Assembly (NCBI GenBank): GCA_015066745.1 | Contig: SVNW01000013.1 | Coordinates: 1-63,351, forward strand | Source: Ruminococcus sp. | GTDB taxonomy: Bacteria > Bacillota > Clostridia > Oscillospirales > Ruminococcaceae | Length of the DNA: 63,351 nt | Direction of reading: 5' to 3' | In this document: positions 16,193 through 25,079 of the stretch, piece by piece | How positions within the stretch are numbered: the first letter of the stretch is position 1 | How the letters are laid out: each line of letters begins with the position of its first letter | Translations under genes and position numbers: made by a program | Notes under the pieces: model-generated | Told to the model about the DNA's origin: nothing | Databases searched by the model: none | The model's input: the letters and a program-made list of their open reading frames with translations, nothing else

Positions 16193-17236
16193 ATGAAAAA
16201 TAATGAAAAAGAAAGTTCACTTTCAACATCTCAGTTAATCGCCATCATAATTTATTTAGTCGCATTTTTAGCAATAAATTTTATCAGTTCACAAATCACA
16301 AGTACTCAGGGCGCAACAATAGGAAAGACCATGGGAGAGTTACGTGAAGTCAGCCAGACCGGTAATGTAGACGGAGTTTTACAAAAAGCAAGTTCACTGA
16401 TAGCGTTGCTGAGAAAAGGAGCTGCAACAGCAGGTACAGTTACACAGATATCTTCATTAATGTCAGCGTTTATTACTTTAGCTATCTATAAAAAAGGATT
16501 CTATGTTGCTTTTGTATGTAACTTTATAAGCACTGCTTACATAGTTATCAAAATCGTTATGATCGGTAACACAGAAGCTATACCTGGTGTTATTTCAGCT
16601 GTAGTAACCCTTATTCTTATAACTATAATTTATTTGTTCTCCAAAAAGCTTTCTGAAAAGAATAACGAAATCGCAAAAAGTTATGCACAGATCGTTGAAA
16701 CAAATAAGGTTATCAAGGAAAAAGACGAAAAACTTTCATACCTTGCATACTACGATATTCTCACAAAGCTTCCTAACAGACACATGTTTATCGAAAAAAT
16801 CAACGAAACGATTCTCAATGCGTCAAACTCACCATTTACAGTTCTTCTTGTTGATATCGACAACTTCAAGCAGATAAATGATGCCTATGGCAATCAGTCA
16901 GGTGACGTAATGCTTGTTACATATGCTGAAAAGCTCAAATTATTCTGTCAGGATTCTATCTTCCTCGGACGTATCGGAGGAGATGAATACGGATTTATAA
17001 TCCAGGGTAATTTGACTGAAGCAAATATTCTTAACTATGTTGAAAAGATTCAGAATATAATCTCTGAACCTATCCAGATAAACAATACAATGGTTTCTTC
17101 AACAGCAAGTATTGGTATAGCTTCTTATCCGAACAATGCTGTAAACTCATCTGATATGCTCAGATGCCTTGACAGTGCGGTTTACTTTGCAAAGGCAAAC
17201 GGAAAAAACAGACCATGTTTTTATGAACAGCACTGA
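16193..17236 (+). CDS. Membrane GGDEF protein (putative diguanylate cyclase)
   Basis: A 347-residue protein. Four or so membrane segments (about 12-32, 85-105, 107-130, 135-155) are followed by a coiled coil (about 160-180) and a GGDEF domain. The domain opens with LAYYDILTKLPNR, and its active loop reads RIGGDEYGF, a GGDEY variant that keeps the catalytic acidic residue. No RxxD inhibitory site stands five residues before it. It would make cyclic di-GMP from GTP in response to a membrane signal. GGAGG lies 7 bases before the ATG. Confidence 0.88.
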   Translation: MKNNEKESSLSTSQLIAIIIYLVAFLAINFISSQITSTQGATIGKTMGELREVSQTGNVDGVLQKASSLIALLRKGAATAGTVTQISSLMSAFITLAIYKKGFYVAFVCNFISTAYIVIKIVMIGNTEAIPGVISAVVTLILITIIYLFSKKLSEKNNEIAKSYAQIVETNKVIKEKDEKLSYLAYYDILTKLPNRHMFIEKINETILNASNSPFTVLLVDIDNFKQINDAYGNQSGDVMLVTYAEKLKLFCQDSIFLGRIGGDEYGFIIQGNLTEANILNYVEKIQNIISEPIQINNTMVSSTASIGIASYPNNAVNSSDMLRCLDSAVYFAKANGKNRPCFYEQH

Positions 17237-17273
17237 TTTTCATTAAAACATATTAATTCGGAGGTCTATCGCA

Positions 17274-18212
17274 ATGTTGGATAAACCAAATCAGAAAAAG
17301 TCTTCATTTGATATATTAATCTTAATAATTTATATAGCCATATATTCACTAATGTTGTTTTATCAAAACAAAATACAGTCTTATGGAAATATAAGCATTG
17401 TGATACAGGGGATAACTTCACAATTACAATTGTTGCTTTCTGCATTTATCGTAGTAGCCGTTTCAAAATTCGGCTACTACGTAGCACTTGCAATAAATAT
17501 TTTTTCAGCATTGCGACTCATGATCGACGTTGTAACAATACAGAGCGGTTCTGCGATAACCGGTTTTATTTCAACTGTTGCTACAATCATCCTGATAACC
17601 ATTATTCATATATTTTACGAACGAATTATGAAAAACACCACTGAGTTAATCAGAACTAATGAAGAATTGCGCCAAAAAGATGAGAAGCTTACATACCTGG
17701 CTTATTATGATATTTTAACAGGACTTCCAAACAGACAGCTTTTTATAGAAAGAATAGATGAAGCTATAAACCTGAAATCATCTGTTCCGTTTACTGTGAT
17801 CGCTGCAAATATTGATAATTTTAAGCTTATCAACAATGATTACGGAAACAATGCAGGAGATGCTGTTTTGTGCTCATATTCAAAAAAATTAAAAAGATTT
17901 TGTGGCAATTCAATATTCCTGGCAAGAATAAATGCTGATGAATTTGGAATGATTGTCTACGGAAAAGAATCCGAAGATACAATAGTTAATTACATCGAAG
18001 CTATCAGAGAAATAGTTGCCGAACCAATTAAATTCAAAGATGTAAAAATCAATGTTACAATGAGTTTTGGCATATCTTCTTATCCTTTGGATGCAACAGC
18101 TTCTACAGAAATTCTCAAATGCGTAAACAGTGCATTGAGTGTTTCAAAATTCAACGGAAAAAATATGCATACTTTTTATAACAAAACTAACAGTTATAAT
18201 TCTTATAAATAA
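17274..18212 (+). CDS. Membrane GGDEF-like protein with degenerate active loop
   Basis: A 312-residue paralogue of the preceding gene with the same plan: membrane segments in the first 120 residues, a short coiled coil, and a GGDEF-fold domain beginning LAYYDILTGLPNR. The loop reads INADEFGM, so both glycines are replaced. Diguanylate cyclase activity is therefore doubtful; it may bind GTP or c-di-GMP, or pair with its neighbour. It starts 38 bases after the first GGDEF gene with GGAGG upstream, so the two are co-expressed. Confidence 0.85.
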   Translation: MLDKPNQKKSSFDILILIIYIAIYSLMLFYQNKIQSYGNISIVIQGITSQLQLLLSAFIVVAVSKFGYYVALAINIFSALRLMIDVVTIQSGSAITGFISTVATIILITIIHIFYERIMKNTTELIRTNEELRQKDEKLTYLAYYDILTGLPNRQLFIERIDEAINLKSSVPFTVIAANIDNFKLINNDYGNNAGDAVLCSYSKKLKRFCGNSIFLARINADEFGMIVYGKESEDTIVNYIEAIREIVAEPIKFKDVKINVTMSFGISSYPLDATASTEILKCVNSALSVSKFNGKNMHTFYNKTNSYNSYK

Positions 18213-18235
18213 TCAAACGAAAGGGTGTTTTATAT

Positions 18236-19624
18236 ATGGATATTTTAAATTTATATGAAAATGCTTCAGGTAAACTTGAAAACGCTTCAAAATCTTCTTT
18301 TGAAATTGAAACCAAAATCACATCTATCACTATGATATTGTCTTCAAAAGAACAGCTTTATGTTGGTTTTAACTCTAAAAAGATAAATCAATCGCTTGAG
18401 ATCGAAGATGTATCTTCTGAGTATATGGCGTTGGCTGAATTTTTATTTGCACAGGAAACCGTAATTGATACAATTATTACAATCGATTCTGAGACACTTC
18501 TTCCTCAGAATCCAAGTGATGATTTTATCAATATGATCCTGAACATGAACATCAACAACAAATCATGTAAAGTAGTAACAGGCAAGAATTCACAAGTTAT
18601 GCTTTCTTCTCTTAATGATAAAATTCCCGAACTGATTACAGAGATCGAAACAAAACTAAAAGAAAAATCAGATGAAGTTGTTCTTAAAATAATTGATGAT
18701 GCTGAAGAAGCAAAATCAAAAGAAGAAGAAAAACCTGAAGTTTCAAGTATGGGTATAGATACTTCAGGACTTAAAATGATTTATGATGACTGGGAGTCAG
18801 CAGAAGTTTCTGAAGAAGAAACAAATAATGTACAGGAAAATAAACCTTTTAATGCAAATTCACTTTCATCACAAAATCACGAAAATACTAAAAATGAACA
18901 ACAGTCTGTAAACGGTATGTATCAGCAGCAGCCTATGAACAGTATGTATCAGCAGCAGCCTATGAACGGTATGTATCAGCAACAGCCTATGAACGGTATG
19001 TATCAGCAGCAGCCTATGAACGGTATGTATCAGCAGCAGCCTATGAACGGTATGTATCAGCAGCAGCCTATGAACGGTATGTATCAGCAGCAGCCTATGA
19101 ACGGTATGTATCAGCAGCAGCCTATGAATGGTATGTATCAGCAACAGCCTATGAACGGTATGTATCAGCAGCAGCCTATGAACGGTATGTATCAGCAGCA
19201 ACCTATGAATGGTATGTATCAGCAGCAACAGCCTATGAACAATGGTATGTATCAGCAGAATGGTACTAACAGCCTTTACATTCATCAGATGAATAACCAG
19301 GGGGCAAATACAAACCAGAATTTCGGACAGCCGGCAACTCCGAATACAAGTAATTATCTCAATGGCATGCAGGCTCCTGTAACAACAGCTACATCTCCAA
19401 GTGGCACAACACAGCAGATGTCCGTATATGGCTCAAATATCAGTGCCGGAGATAATAATGCTATATTCAAAGACAGACTTAATGATATTCTTGGTACCAG
19501 CAATAAATCTACCGTTGAAGAAGAACCAATAGAAGATGCTATGCAATCTGTCAAGGATAAAAAGAAAGCTGCTAAGATAGATGCTAAATTTATTAAAAAG
19601 CAAAAGAAAAATAATAATCTTTAA
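18236..19624 (+). CDS. Gln/Met/Pro-rich repeat protein, unknown function
   Basis: A 462-residue cytosolic protein with no signal peptide. Residues 1-165 form a mixed alpha/beta domain I do not recognise. An acidic stretch (about 150-215) leads to twelve copies of the nonapeptide GMYQQQPMN (about 227-335), then a Gln/Asn/Ser/Thr-rich region, and a basic tail ending in a run of Lys and Asn. The low-complexity middle is prion-like in composition. It is third in the GGDEF operon (AAAGGGTG RBS, 24 bases after the second GGDEF gene) and ends at a terminator. Confidence 0.75.
   Translation: MDILNLYENASGKLENASKSSFEIETKITSITMILSSKEQLYVGFNSKKINQSLEIEDVSSEYMALAEFLFAQETVIDTIITIDSETLLPQNPSDDFINMILNMNINNKSCKVVTGKNSQVMLSSLNDKIPELITEIETKLKEKSDEVVLKIIDDAEEAKSKEEEKPEVSSMGIDTSGLKMIYDDWESAEVSEEETNNVQENKPFNANSLSSQNHENTKNEQQSVNGMYQQQPMNSMYQQQPMNGMYQQQPMNGMYQQQPMNGMYQQQPMNGMYQQQPMNGMYQQQPMNGMYQQQPMNGMYQQQPMNGMYQQQPMNGMYQQQPMNGMYQQQQPMNNGMYQQNGTNSLYIHQMNNQGANTNQNFGQPATPNTSNYLNGMQAPVTTATSPSGTTQQMSVYGSNISAGDNNAIFKDRLNDILGTSNKSTVEEEPIEDAMQSVKDKKKAAKIDAKFIKKQKKNNNL
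18914..19243 (+). repeat. 27-bp coding tandem repeat, 12 copies
   Basis: Unit GGTATGTATCAGCAGCAGCC plus TATGAAC. Copies are almost identical at the DNA level, differing at CAG/CAA and AAC/AAT third positions; the second copy starts AGT and the last has an extra CAG codon. Near-identity points to recent expansion or slippage. Confidence 0.95.
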
Positions 19625-19635
19625 TAAAAATAAAA

Positions 19636-19671
19636 AATCCTGTTGTAAACTTACAACAGGAATTTTTTTTG
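19636..19671. terminator. Terminator between convergent genes
   Basis: AAATCCTGTTGT pairs with ACAACAGGAATTT, with a long T run on the + strand and A run on the other side. It serves the GGDEF operon and probably the PP2C operon. Confidence 0.85.
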
Positions 19672-19674
19672 TTC

Positions 19675-20751
19675 TTATTCTGAAACGTTTTCTGAAGAAG
19701 TATCATTCTCCGTATTGGTTTCATCAGGAGTCTCTACTTCAAGACTTTCCATTTCTTCTTTAAGTTTAGCTTTCTGAGCGAGCATTCGCTTTTCTGCTTC
19801 TTCCATCATACGTTTTTCGTAACGTATCTGCTCTACTCTCGCCTTACGTTTTAACTGCTTAGCTTTTTCTTCAGCTTCTCTTATAGCCGCCTTATTTTTG
19901 TTTATATCAACCTGCATCTGAACATTGATATAGTTTTCATCAAACATTTCCTTTTCAAAAATCATAGCTATTGATATATCATCACGGCTTCCGGAATTAG
20001 TTCTTCTTACAAAGTTTTTGTTCATTCTTGATTTTAAAAGTTCAGGATCATCTAACTGGCTTGCGATAAGGCAGTTATATTCTTCAAAACTTTCCTTGCT
20101 TGAAAAAGAAGTGAACAATCCGTCTGTAGAAACTATCATGGTAAGAGGTCTGTCATATGTATAAAAATAACCAAACATTTTTATAGCATTTGAATTACAA
20201 AGTGATGCTGTCAGATTGGCAGGACAACTTTCGTCATCGATTATAGGCATGTACGATTCTCCGCACTGCTTTATAACAACAAGACTTCCATCTCCAAGCT
20301 GCATTCCAAAACACAGATTTTCAGTAAGTACAGCAATAATCAAAGTAGAACCATAAATAGATTCTGTTTTTATAGCTGCAAGTTCATCATCTGTCAGCTG
20401 TGTTCTTTCTTCAGGCATTACAGGATTATTATTGTAATGCTCATTTACAGCATCATACCAACTTTTTATAATATATTTCTGAATTTTTGTAATAAGATAA
20501 TCCGGACCTTCTTTGAATTTTTTTTCAAATTCATCAATATCCGCACAGAATTCATCAATTGCTTTTATTGTTACTTCAACAGCAGATTTTGCACCAAAAT
20601 CACTTCTGAAATGTTTTTTGCTGCCATGACCATCTGCCACAGCTGCCACGGCATAACCATCAGTTGTCTTGTATGCCGAATAATCTTGGCAAACTGTACC
20701 ACTATCCACATGACTGGCACCTCTTACGGTTTCATTTAACCCGATAAACAT
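19675..20751 (-). CDS. PP2C-family protein phosphatase with C-terminal coiled coil
   Basis: A 358-residue phosphatase. The PP2C domain (about 1-270) shows VADGHGS with the metal-binding Asp, GDGSLVV, STDGLF and the late SRDDISIA. Residues 270-340 are a charged coiled coil rich in Lys and Glu, and the last 20 are acidic and Ser/Thr-rich. It is the third gene of an operon with a TerY-like vWA protein and an atypical kinase; this trio is the TerY-P triad described from tellurium-resistance and stress systems, where the phosphatase opposes the kinase. Confidence 0.9.
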   Translation of the reverse strand: MFIGLNETVRGASHVDSGTVCQDYSAYKTTDGYAVAAVADGHGSKKHFRSDFGAKSAVEVTIKAIDEFCADIDEFEKKFKEGPDYLITKIQKYIIKSWYDAVNEHYNNNPVMPEERTQLTDDELAAIKTESIYGSTLIIAVLTENLCFGMQLGDGSLVVIKQCGESYMPIIDDESCPANLTASLCNSNAIKMFGYFYTYDRPLTMIVSTDGLFTSFSSKESFEEYNCLIASQLDDPELLKSRMNKNFVRRTNSGSRDDISIAMIFEKEMFDENYINVQMQVDINKNKAAIREAEEKAKQLKRKARVEQIRYEKRMMEEAEKRMLAQKAKLKEEMESLEVETPDETNTENDTSSENVSE

Positions 20752-20793
20752 TAAAGCATACCTCTTTTCTTATATTATGCCAGATCAGGAATA

Positions 20794-21588
20794 CTACCAG
20801 CCACTATCGAACGGTACATCTTTTGGATACTCATCTGAATCAACAATATTTTTGATCTGTTCAGCAAGCTGCTCTTGTTTTTTATCGATAACATCCATAT
20901 CATTAAGATCTCTCAAAACATCATCAGCAAGTGTCATACTCTTACTTCCTATCTGAGATGAAGTTACTGCTATCTTCTTGATAAGCTGTGCAAGCTGTCC
21001 GCCTGAATATGCATGAACAACTGTATCCGGATTTGTTGTAAATTCAGCAAGCATATCATCGTTTGCTTCTTTTCCGATACCAAGTGCAACTTTAAGACCG
21101 TATCTGTACCAACTATTTACCTGAAGTTTTCTCAATCCCGCTTTATAGTCATCAGTCGGATATCCGTCTGTCATAAGGAATATTACAGGAGCAAATGAAA
21201 GTGAAGGAGAGTTAAGAAACTCACTTCTTGATAATTTTCTGTTAAGCTCCTCAAATGTCATTCCAAGGTCTGTAATACCTTTTGCCTCAAGTCTTGCCCA
21301 TTCAAATTCTTCAACAGAAATCGGCTCCGGATACATCCAGGCACAACCTGTAGAAAAAGTAAGAACAGCTATCTTTATATCTGTATCAGCTTCACCTATG
21401 CTTCTTATTTCAGGCATAAGTTCTTCCATCGCAGTATTAAGTTCGCCCATCTTGGTGCCCTTCATACTTCCTGATGTATCTATCAAAAAGAAAATAACAA
21501 GACTTTTTCTTGAAACACCTGTCGCTCCAAGTGGATCATCATCTTCTAAATCTATAAGTTCTCTGGCTTTTGTGCTGAAATCTTCCAT
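20794..21588 (-). CDS. TerY-like von Willebrand factor A domain protein
   Basis: A 264-residue cytosolic vWA protein. The metal-ion-dependent adhesion site reads DTSGSMKGTKM (near 33), with a second Thr in GITDLG and Asp in LMTDGYPTDD. TerY proteins act with a PP2C phosphatase and kinase in the TerY-P triad, probably as a metal-dependent scaffold. It lies 19 bases after the kinase gene and 42 before the phosphatase gene. No TerD, TerC or TerB genes are in the window. Confidence 0.88.
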   Translation of the reverse strand: MEDFSTKARELIDLEDDDPLGATGVSRKSLVIFFLIDTSGSMKGTKMGELNTAMEELMPEIRSIGEADTDIKIAVLTFSTGCAWMYPEPISVEEFEWARLEAKGITDLGMTFEELNRKLSRSEFLNSPSLSFAPVIFLMTDGYPTDDYKAGLRKLQVNSWYRYGLKVALGIGKEANDDMLAEFTTNPDTVVHAYSGGQLAQLIKKIAVTSSQIGSKSMTLADDVLRDLNDMDVIDKKQEQLAEQIKNIVDSDEYPKDVPFDSGW

Positions 21589-21607
21589 GGTATTTAAATA
21601 CCCCTTT

Positions 21608-22951
21608 CTATATTTCTATGTTGACTCCACCGATATCCGCAACAACACCGGTCCACAACGGGAATCCTCTGCCTGTTGTTACTTCATGATTAGAGCCGTC
21701 AGGCATTCTTACCTTCCAGGTCTTATCTGAAAGATTTTTTATACCGAGAACACCTTTTTGAATTTTATTTTCAACAATTTCACCTACAACTGTGTTAAAG
21801 TCGTCTGAGCCCGGAACAGCATCACACATATACAGCTTTCGTCCCATATATATAGGAGTTCTGTAATCACGATTGCTGAACTTGAGTGTAGGGTATCTCT
21901 TTCCGCATCTCTTACATATAAGTGTATGATTTTCACCCGGATCATAAGCTGATGAAAATGTTGTCTTTCCACAATAACAAGGCAATATTTCTGAACGAAG
22001 TCTTACAAAAAGCTTCTGCCATTCGTTTTCTATCATTCTTTTATTTGCCTGTGCAATACCTGTAGTAAATGTAAAAGTAAATGCCTGTCTGATATAGTTC
22101 GGGTATATTCCCCAGAACTTTATTACGTTGTCATGTATTCCTTTTACAGGGCGGTTTGTATCGTTATTAGGATCAAAAACAAACACTGCTTCTTTTCCAT
22201 AATGTTTAAGCTCTGCTGCTTCTGTAAGACAAACTGTTTTTACAACCTTTTCTCCTTCAAGAGGATCTCCTCTGAAAAGAAGTTTGAAAAGTACAACTGC
22301 AAGTGAATATTTGTCTGTCTGAACGTTAGGGCGACATACACCTCTTACGATTTCAGGAGCCATATATCCCGGCTTACCGCCAATTCCGAAATTGTATCCG
22401 TCAGGAGCGATATTATCACAGTCACAGACAAGAACATCGCCATTAGCAACATTTATAAAGAAACCGCCATCATTAAGGTCCTGATAGCTCTTACCTGCTC
22501 TGTGAAGCTGTCTGAATGCATTTACAATATTTATAGATGCTGTAACAAGTGCATAAAGATTTTTGAACTGAACAGTAACTCTTCTTGCTTTACCTGTTGC
22601 AGAGTCAACTTCGAGCTTGTACATATTGAGAATATCAACAAATGAATCATACTCAGGTGGTCTGAGAGCCATCAGATAACCGAAACTTCCGTCGTTATCC
22701 ATTTTTGTAAGGTACTTTGGCCATAAGAACTTATCGCTTGGAGGACCATCCTTTATGTTTACCTCAAGATTTTTTCTGAAAGCCTGAGGGTCACGCATTT
22801 TATCCATGTCATACCATTTTAAAGCATATTTGAGATTATTGTATTCTACCAGATAAACGATACCCTGACCACCTCGGCCGAGTGTACTTATAACTCTTAG
22901 TTCACCGCCATATTCCATAGGGATCGTCTGACCGGGTTTAAATTCTACCAT
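21608..22951 (-). CDS. TerY-P type protein kinase with C-terminal zinc ribbon
   Basis: A 447-residue kinase. The Gly-rich loop (LGRGGQGIVY near 24) and ATP lysine (YALKWY) are intact. The catalytic loop is YQDLNDGGFF in place of HRDxKPxN but keeps the Asp, and the DFG equivalent is DCD (in VCDCDNI). After the kinase domain (about 10-250) come a helical region and a zinc ribbon (CYCG near 330, CKRCGKRY near 352). Both the loop changes and the zinc ribbon are typical of the TerY-P kinase. It precedes the vWA and PP2C genes in one operon. Confidence 0.88.
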   Translation of the reverse strand: MVEFKPGQTIPMEYGGELRVISTLGRGGQGIVYLVEYNNLKYALKWYDMDKMRDPQAFRKNLEVNIKDGPPSDKFLWPKYLTKMDNDGSFGYLMALRPPEYDSFVDILNMYKLEVDSATGKARRVTVQFKNLYALVTASINIVNAFRQLHRAGKSYQDLNDGGFFINVANGDVLVCDCDNIAPDGYNFGIGGKPGYMAPEIVRGVCRPNVQTDKYSLAVVLFKLLFRGDPLEGEKVVKTVCLTEAAELKHYGKEAVFVFDPNNDTNRPVKGIHDNVIKFWGIYPNYIRQAFTFTFTTGIAQANKRMIENEWQKLFVRLRSEILPCYCGKTTFSSAYDPGENHTLICKRCGKRYPTLKFSNRDYRTPIYMGRKLYMCDAVPGSDDFNTVVGEIVENKIQKGVLGIKNLSDKTWKVRMPDGSNHEVTTGRGFPLWTGVVADIGGVNIEI

Positions 22952-22977
22952 ATCTAACCCATCCTTTTAATAATATT

Positions 22978-24039
22978 TTATTTTATGAATTCGAAATGTA
23001 TGCTGTTGGTCATACAAAACTTATGTACATATGAATTTTCATGACACACAATAGTAATGTGCGGACAATAAAGAAATACGTTTGCTCCAATAAATTTTAT
23101 AGAATCAGGCAAGCGAAGTTCACGAAGAGTTTCGCACCCTTCAAAAGCTTCATCACCGATACTTGAAACTGTCTCCGGTATTTCGACATCTTCAAGATTC
23201 TGACAAAAAGCAAATGTTCCTTCCTGTATCGCATCAACACCATATGGTATCTTTACTGATTCAAGCGAGCCACACGCACTGAAAGCGGATTTTTTTATAA
23301 CTCTGAGAGAATCCGGTAATTCAATTGATCTGAGTCTTTTACACTCGGAAAAAGCATAATCATCAATAGAAACTATTGTTTCAGGTAGTTTTATTGATCT
23401 TAAAAAACCGTATCCGTCAAATGCAAAACTCTTTATTGAAGTATATCCTTCGGGAATTCTTACATTTGGAATAAGTTTATACTTTAATGCATCAAACGGT
23501 CTGAAAGGTTTCTGTTTTATTTCTTTTGAAGAATCGTTTGATGATGTTTCAGCTGCAGACGATGCCTGTGCTGTTTTGTTTGTTTTGTTTGAACGAGGTG
23601 CTGTAGGTGTAACCATTGTCGGAATCTCTTTTATTTCCGGTGTGAAACTCCAGCCGAGCATATATGTAAAACAATCCAGAACAAATTCTGCCGCATATGC
23701 CGAAAGGAACATGTCATTTAACATATATTCCCTTGCTTTTATTATAGCAAGCTTCTGATCAGGCTCATTTAACATCTGCGAAATAACATCATTTGAGATT
23801 ACATTTCTTATGAGTCTTCGTTCCTTTTCATACTCCGGCATATAGTCATTCAGCAGTCCGGTAAATCTTTTAGAATCCCTAAAAAGTTCTACGCCATGTT
23901 CTGATACAATACTTTTTAAAGCTTCTCTTACTTCAATTATATTCTCAAACTGGCCGTTCATCAATGCAACCGGCTTGCCACAACCTGGACAAGCACTTAC
24001 ATTTTCTCCTAGTTCAGTGTTACAGTACTTGCAGAGCAT
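22978..24039 (-). CDS. Zinc-ribbon protein with BspA-type leucine-rich repeats
   Basis: A 353-residue cytosolic protein. The N-terminal zinc ribbon (C3, C6, C17, C20) is followed by a helical domain (about 30-125), a Ser/Thr linker, and five or six BspA/Treponema-type LRR_5 repeats (about 190-335) of the pattern IPEGYTSIKSFAF / LPETIVSIDDYAF. No signal peptide is present, unlike surface BspA proteins. First gene of the operon with the TerY-P triad (26 bases before the kinase), so it may be the triad's target or recruiting subunit; this is inference. Confidence 0.85.
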   Translation of the reverse strand: MLCKYCNTELGENVSACPGCGKPVALMNGQFENIIEVREALKSIVSEHGVELFRDSKRFTGLLNDYMPEYEKERRLIRNVISNDVISQMLNEPDQKLAIIKAREYMLNDMFLSAYAAEFVLDCFTYMLGWSFTPEIKEIPTMVTPTAPRSNKTNKTAQASSAAETSSNDSSKEIKQKPFRPFDALKYKLIPNVRIPEGYTSIKSFAFDGYGFLRSIKLPETIVSIDDYAFSECKRLRSIELPDSLRVIKKSAFSACGSLESVKIPYGVDAIQEGTFAFCQNLEDVEIPETVSSIGDEAFEGCETLRELRLPDSIKFIGANVFLYCPHITIVCHENSYVHKFCMTNSIHFEFIK

Positions 24040-24102
24040 AAATTTACCTCCCGATGAAAAATAATAATAAATTAAAAATCTATCATCACTATATTATATA
24101 TA

Positions 24103-24131
24103 ATTATACCATGAATTCAAAGTTGTTGCAA
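24103..24131 (-). promoter_or_regulatory. Promoter of the LRR-kinase-vWA-PP2C operon
   Basis: TTGCAA (24126-24131), 17-base spacer, TATAAT (24103-24108) with extended TG on the minus strand. Confidence 0.7.
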
Positions 24132-24236
24132 GAGTATATTAGTGTATTTTGTATAACAAGAGTATTTTTTCAATAAGCGTCATTAATTTGCACAAAAATC
24201 GCATTATTTTTTCAACAATGTATCATACATATAAGG

Positions 24237-24266
24237 TTGACAATCTTGCATATGTTATTGTATAAT
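24237..24266 (+). promoter_or_regulatory. Plus-strand promoter-like sequence antisense to tRNA-Arg
   Basis: TTGACA (24237-24242), 18-base spacer, TATAAT (24261-24266). Transcription would run through the tRNA terminator hairpin and antisense to the tRNA, reaching the NlpC/P60 gene at 24475. It may be that gene's promoter or chance. Confidence 0.5.
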
Positions 24267-24273
24267 GTAAAAA

Positions 24274-24294
24274 GACCCTGTATTGTTTACAGGG
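24274..24294 (-). terminator. tRNA-Arg terminator
   Basis: ACCCTGT and ACAGGGT pair around a 7-base loop; on the minus strand CTTTTT follows. It lies 22 bases beyond the tRNA 3' end. Confidence 0.8.
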
Positions 24295-24316
24295 TGCATT
24301 ATACTAAAAAGTTTGA

Positions 24317-24388
24317 TCCGCCTGACAGGAATCGAACCTGCGCACATACGGTCGGAGCGTATTGCTCTATCCACTGAGCTACAGGCGG
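24317..24388 (-). tRNA. tRNA-Arg (anticodon CCG)
   Basis: A 72-base tRNA on the minus strand. Acceptor stem CCGCCTG/CAGGCGG with discriminator A, D arm GCTC/GAGC, anticodon stem ATACG/CGTAT with loop CTCCGAC giving anticodon CCG (codon CGG), and T arm GCAGG/CCTGT with loop TTCGATT. CCA is not encoded. A minus-strand promoter lies just upstream and a terminator just downstream. Confidence 0.93.
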
Positions 24389-24409
24389 TTACACAGACAT
24401 TGCTTTATA

Positions 24410-24438
24410 AGTATAACAAATATCAATGACTTTTTCAA
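24410..24438 (-). promoter_or_regulatory. tRNA-Arg promoter
   Basis: TTGAAA (24433-24438), 17-base spacer, TATACT (24410-24415) with extended TG on the minus strand. Confidence 0.7.
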
Positions 24439-24474
24439 GACTTTTTTTATATTTATTTTTTCAGGAGTATGATC

Positions 24475-25068
24475 ATGACCGATTCTATATATATCACCGT
24501 ATCACAAACCGGTACAACGGTAGCAAAGATAATAAAATTTTTTACAAGAAAGCCTTATAATCATTCATCTATCGCTGCCGATCTTTCATTATCCGATATG
24601 TACAGCTTCTGCCGTAAATACACACCATTTCCATTACCGGCAGGATTTAAACAGGAGATCGTCGGAGAAGGAACTTTAGGACTGTTTTCAAATATTCCAT
24701 GTGAAATATACGAACTGCCCGTAAGTAAAGAACAGAAAGAAAAATTTTATAAGATCTTAAATCACTTTAAAATAAACAGTGACATATATTCGTACAACAT
24801 AATGGGATTCTGGTCAATACCATTCAGACTGCATATAGAAAGAAAAAATAAATTTGTCTGTTCTCAGTTTGTAGCCTACATAATCAAAGAAGCCGGTGTA
24901 AATCTTACAAAGCCCGTATGTATGTATTCTCCCGAAGATCTAAGGCATCTTCCAAATGCAAGACTTATATATCGCGGAGAACTTAATGAATTTTATCGCA
25001 GATACTCTCTTACAGGTTCTACTCCACCAACTCAGATATCAACAAGATATAAAACAAAAGCCGGATAA
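24475..25068 (+). CDS. Permuted NlpC/P60 (YiiX/YaeF-like) hydrolase
   Basis: A 197-residue protein of the circularly permuted papain-like NlpC/P60 group: the His comes first (KPYNHSSIA near 31) and the Cys later (FVCSQFVAYII near 128). Such proteins act as amidases, peptidases or acyl hydrolases; the substrate here is unknown. No signal peptide is seen, so it is cytosolic unless exported otherwise. ATG 24475 is chosen over ATG 24469 because AGGAG ends at 24467, one base from the first ATG and 7 from the second. It ends at a terminator shared with spoIIP. Confidence 0.8.
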   Translation: MTDSIYITVSQTGTTVAKIIKFFTRKPYNHSSIAADLSLSDMYSFCRKYTPFPLPAGFKQEIVGEGTLGLFSNIPCEIYELPVSKEQKEKFYKILNHFKINSDIYSYNIMGFWSIPFRLHIERKNKFVCSQFVAYIIKEAGVNLTKPVCMYSPEDLRHLPNARLIYRGELNEFYRRYSLTGSTPPTQISTRYKTKAG

Positions 25069-25079
25069 TCCGGCTTTTT
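25055..25079. terminator. Terminator between convergent genes
   Basis: AAGCCGG and CCGGCTT around a short loop, then a T run on +. The spoIIP stop codon follows directly on the other strand. Confidence 0.8.

Noticed and set aside
18869..19285. Antisense frame with HTVHRLLLI repeats
   Set aside because: It is the reverse complement of the coding 27-bp repeat; no RBS or promoter.
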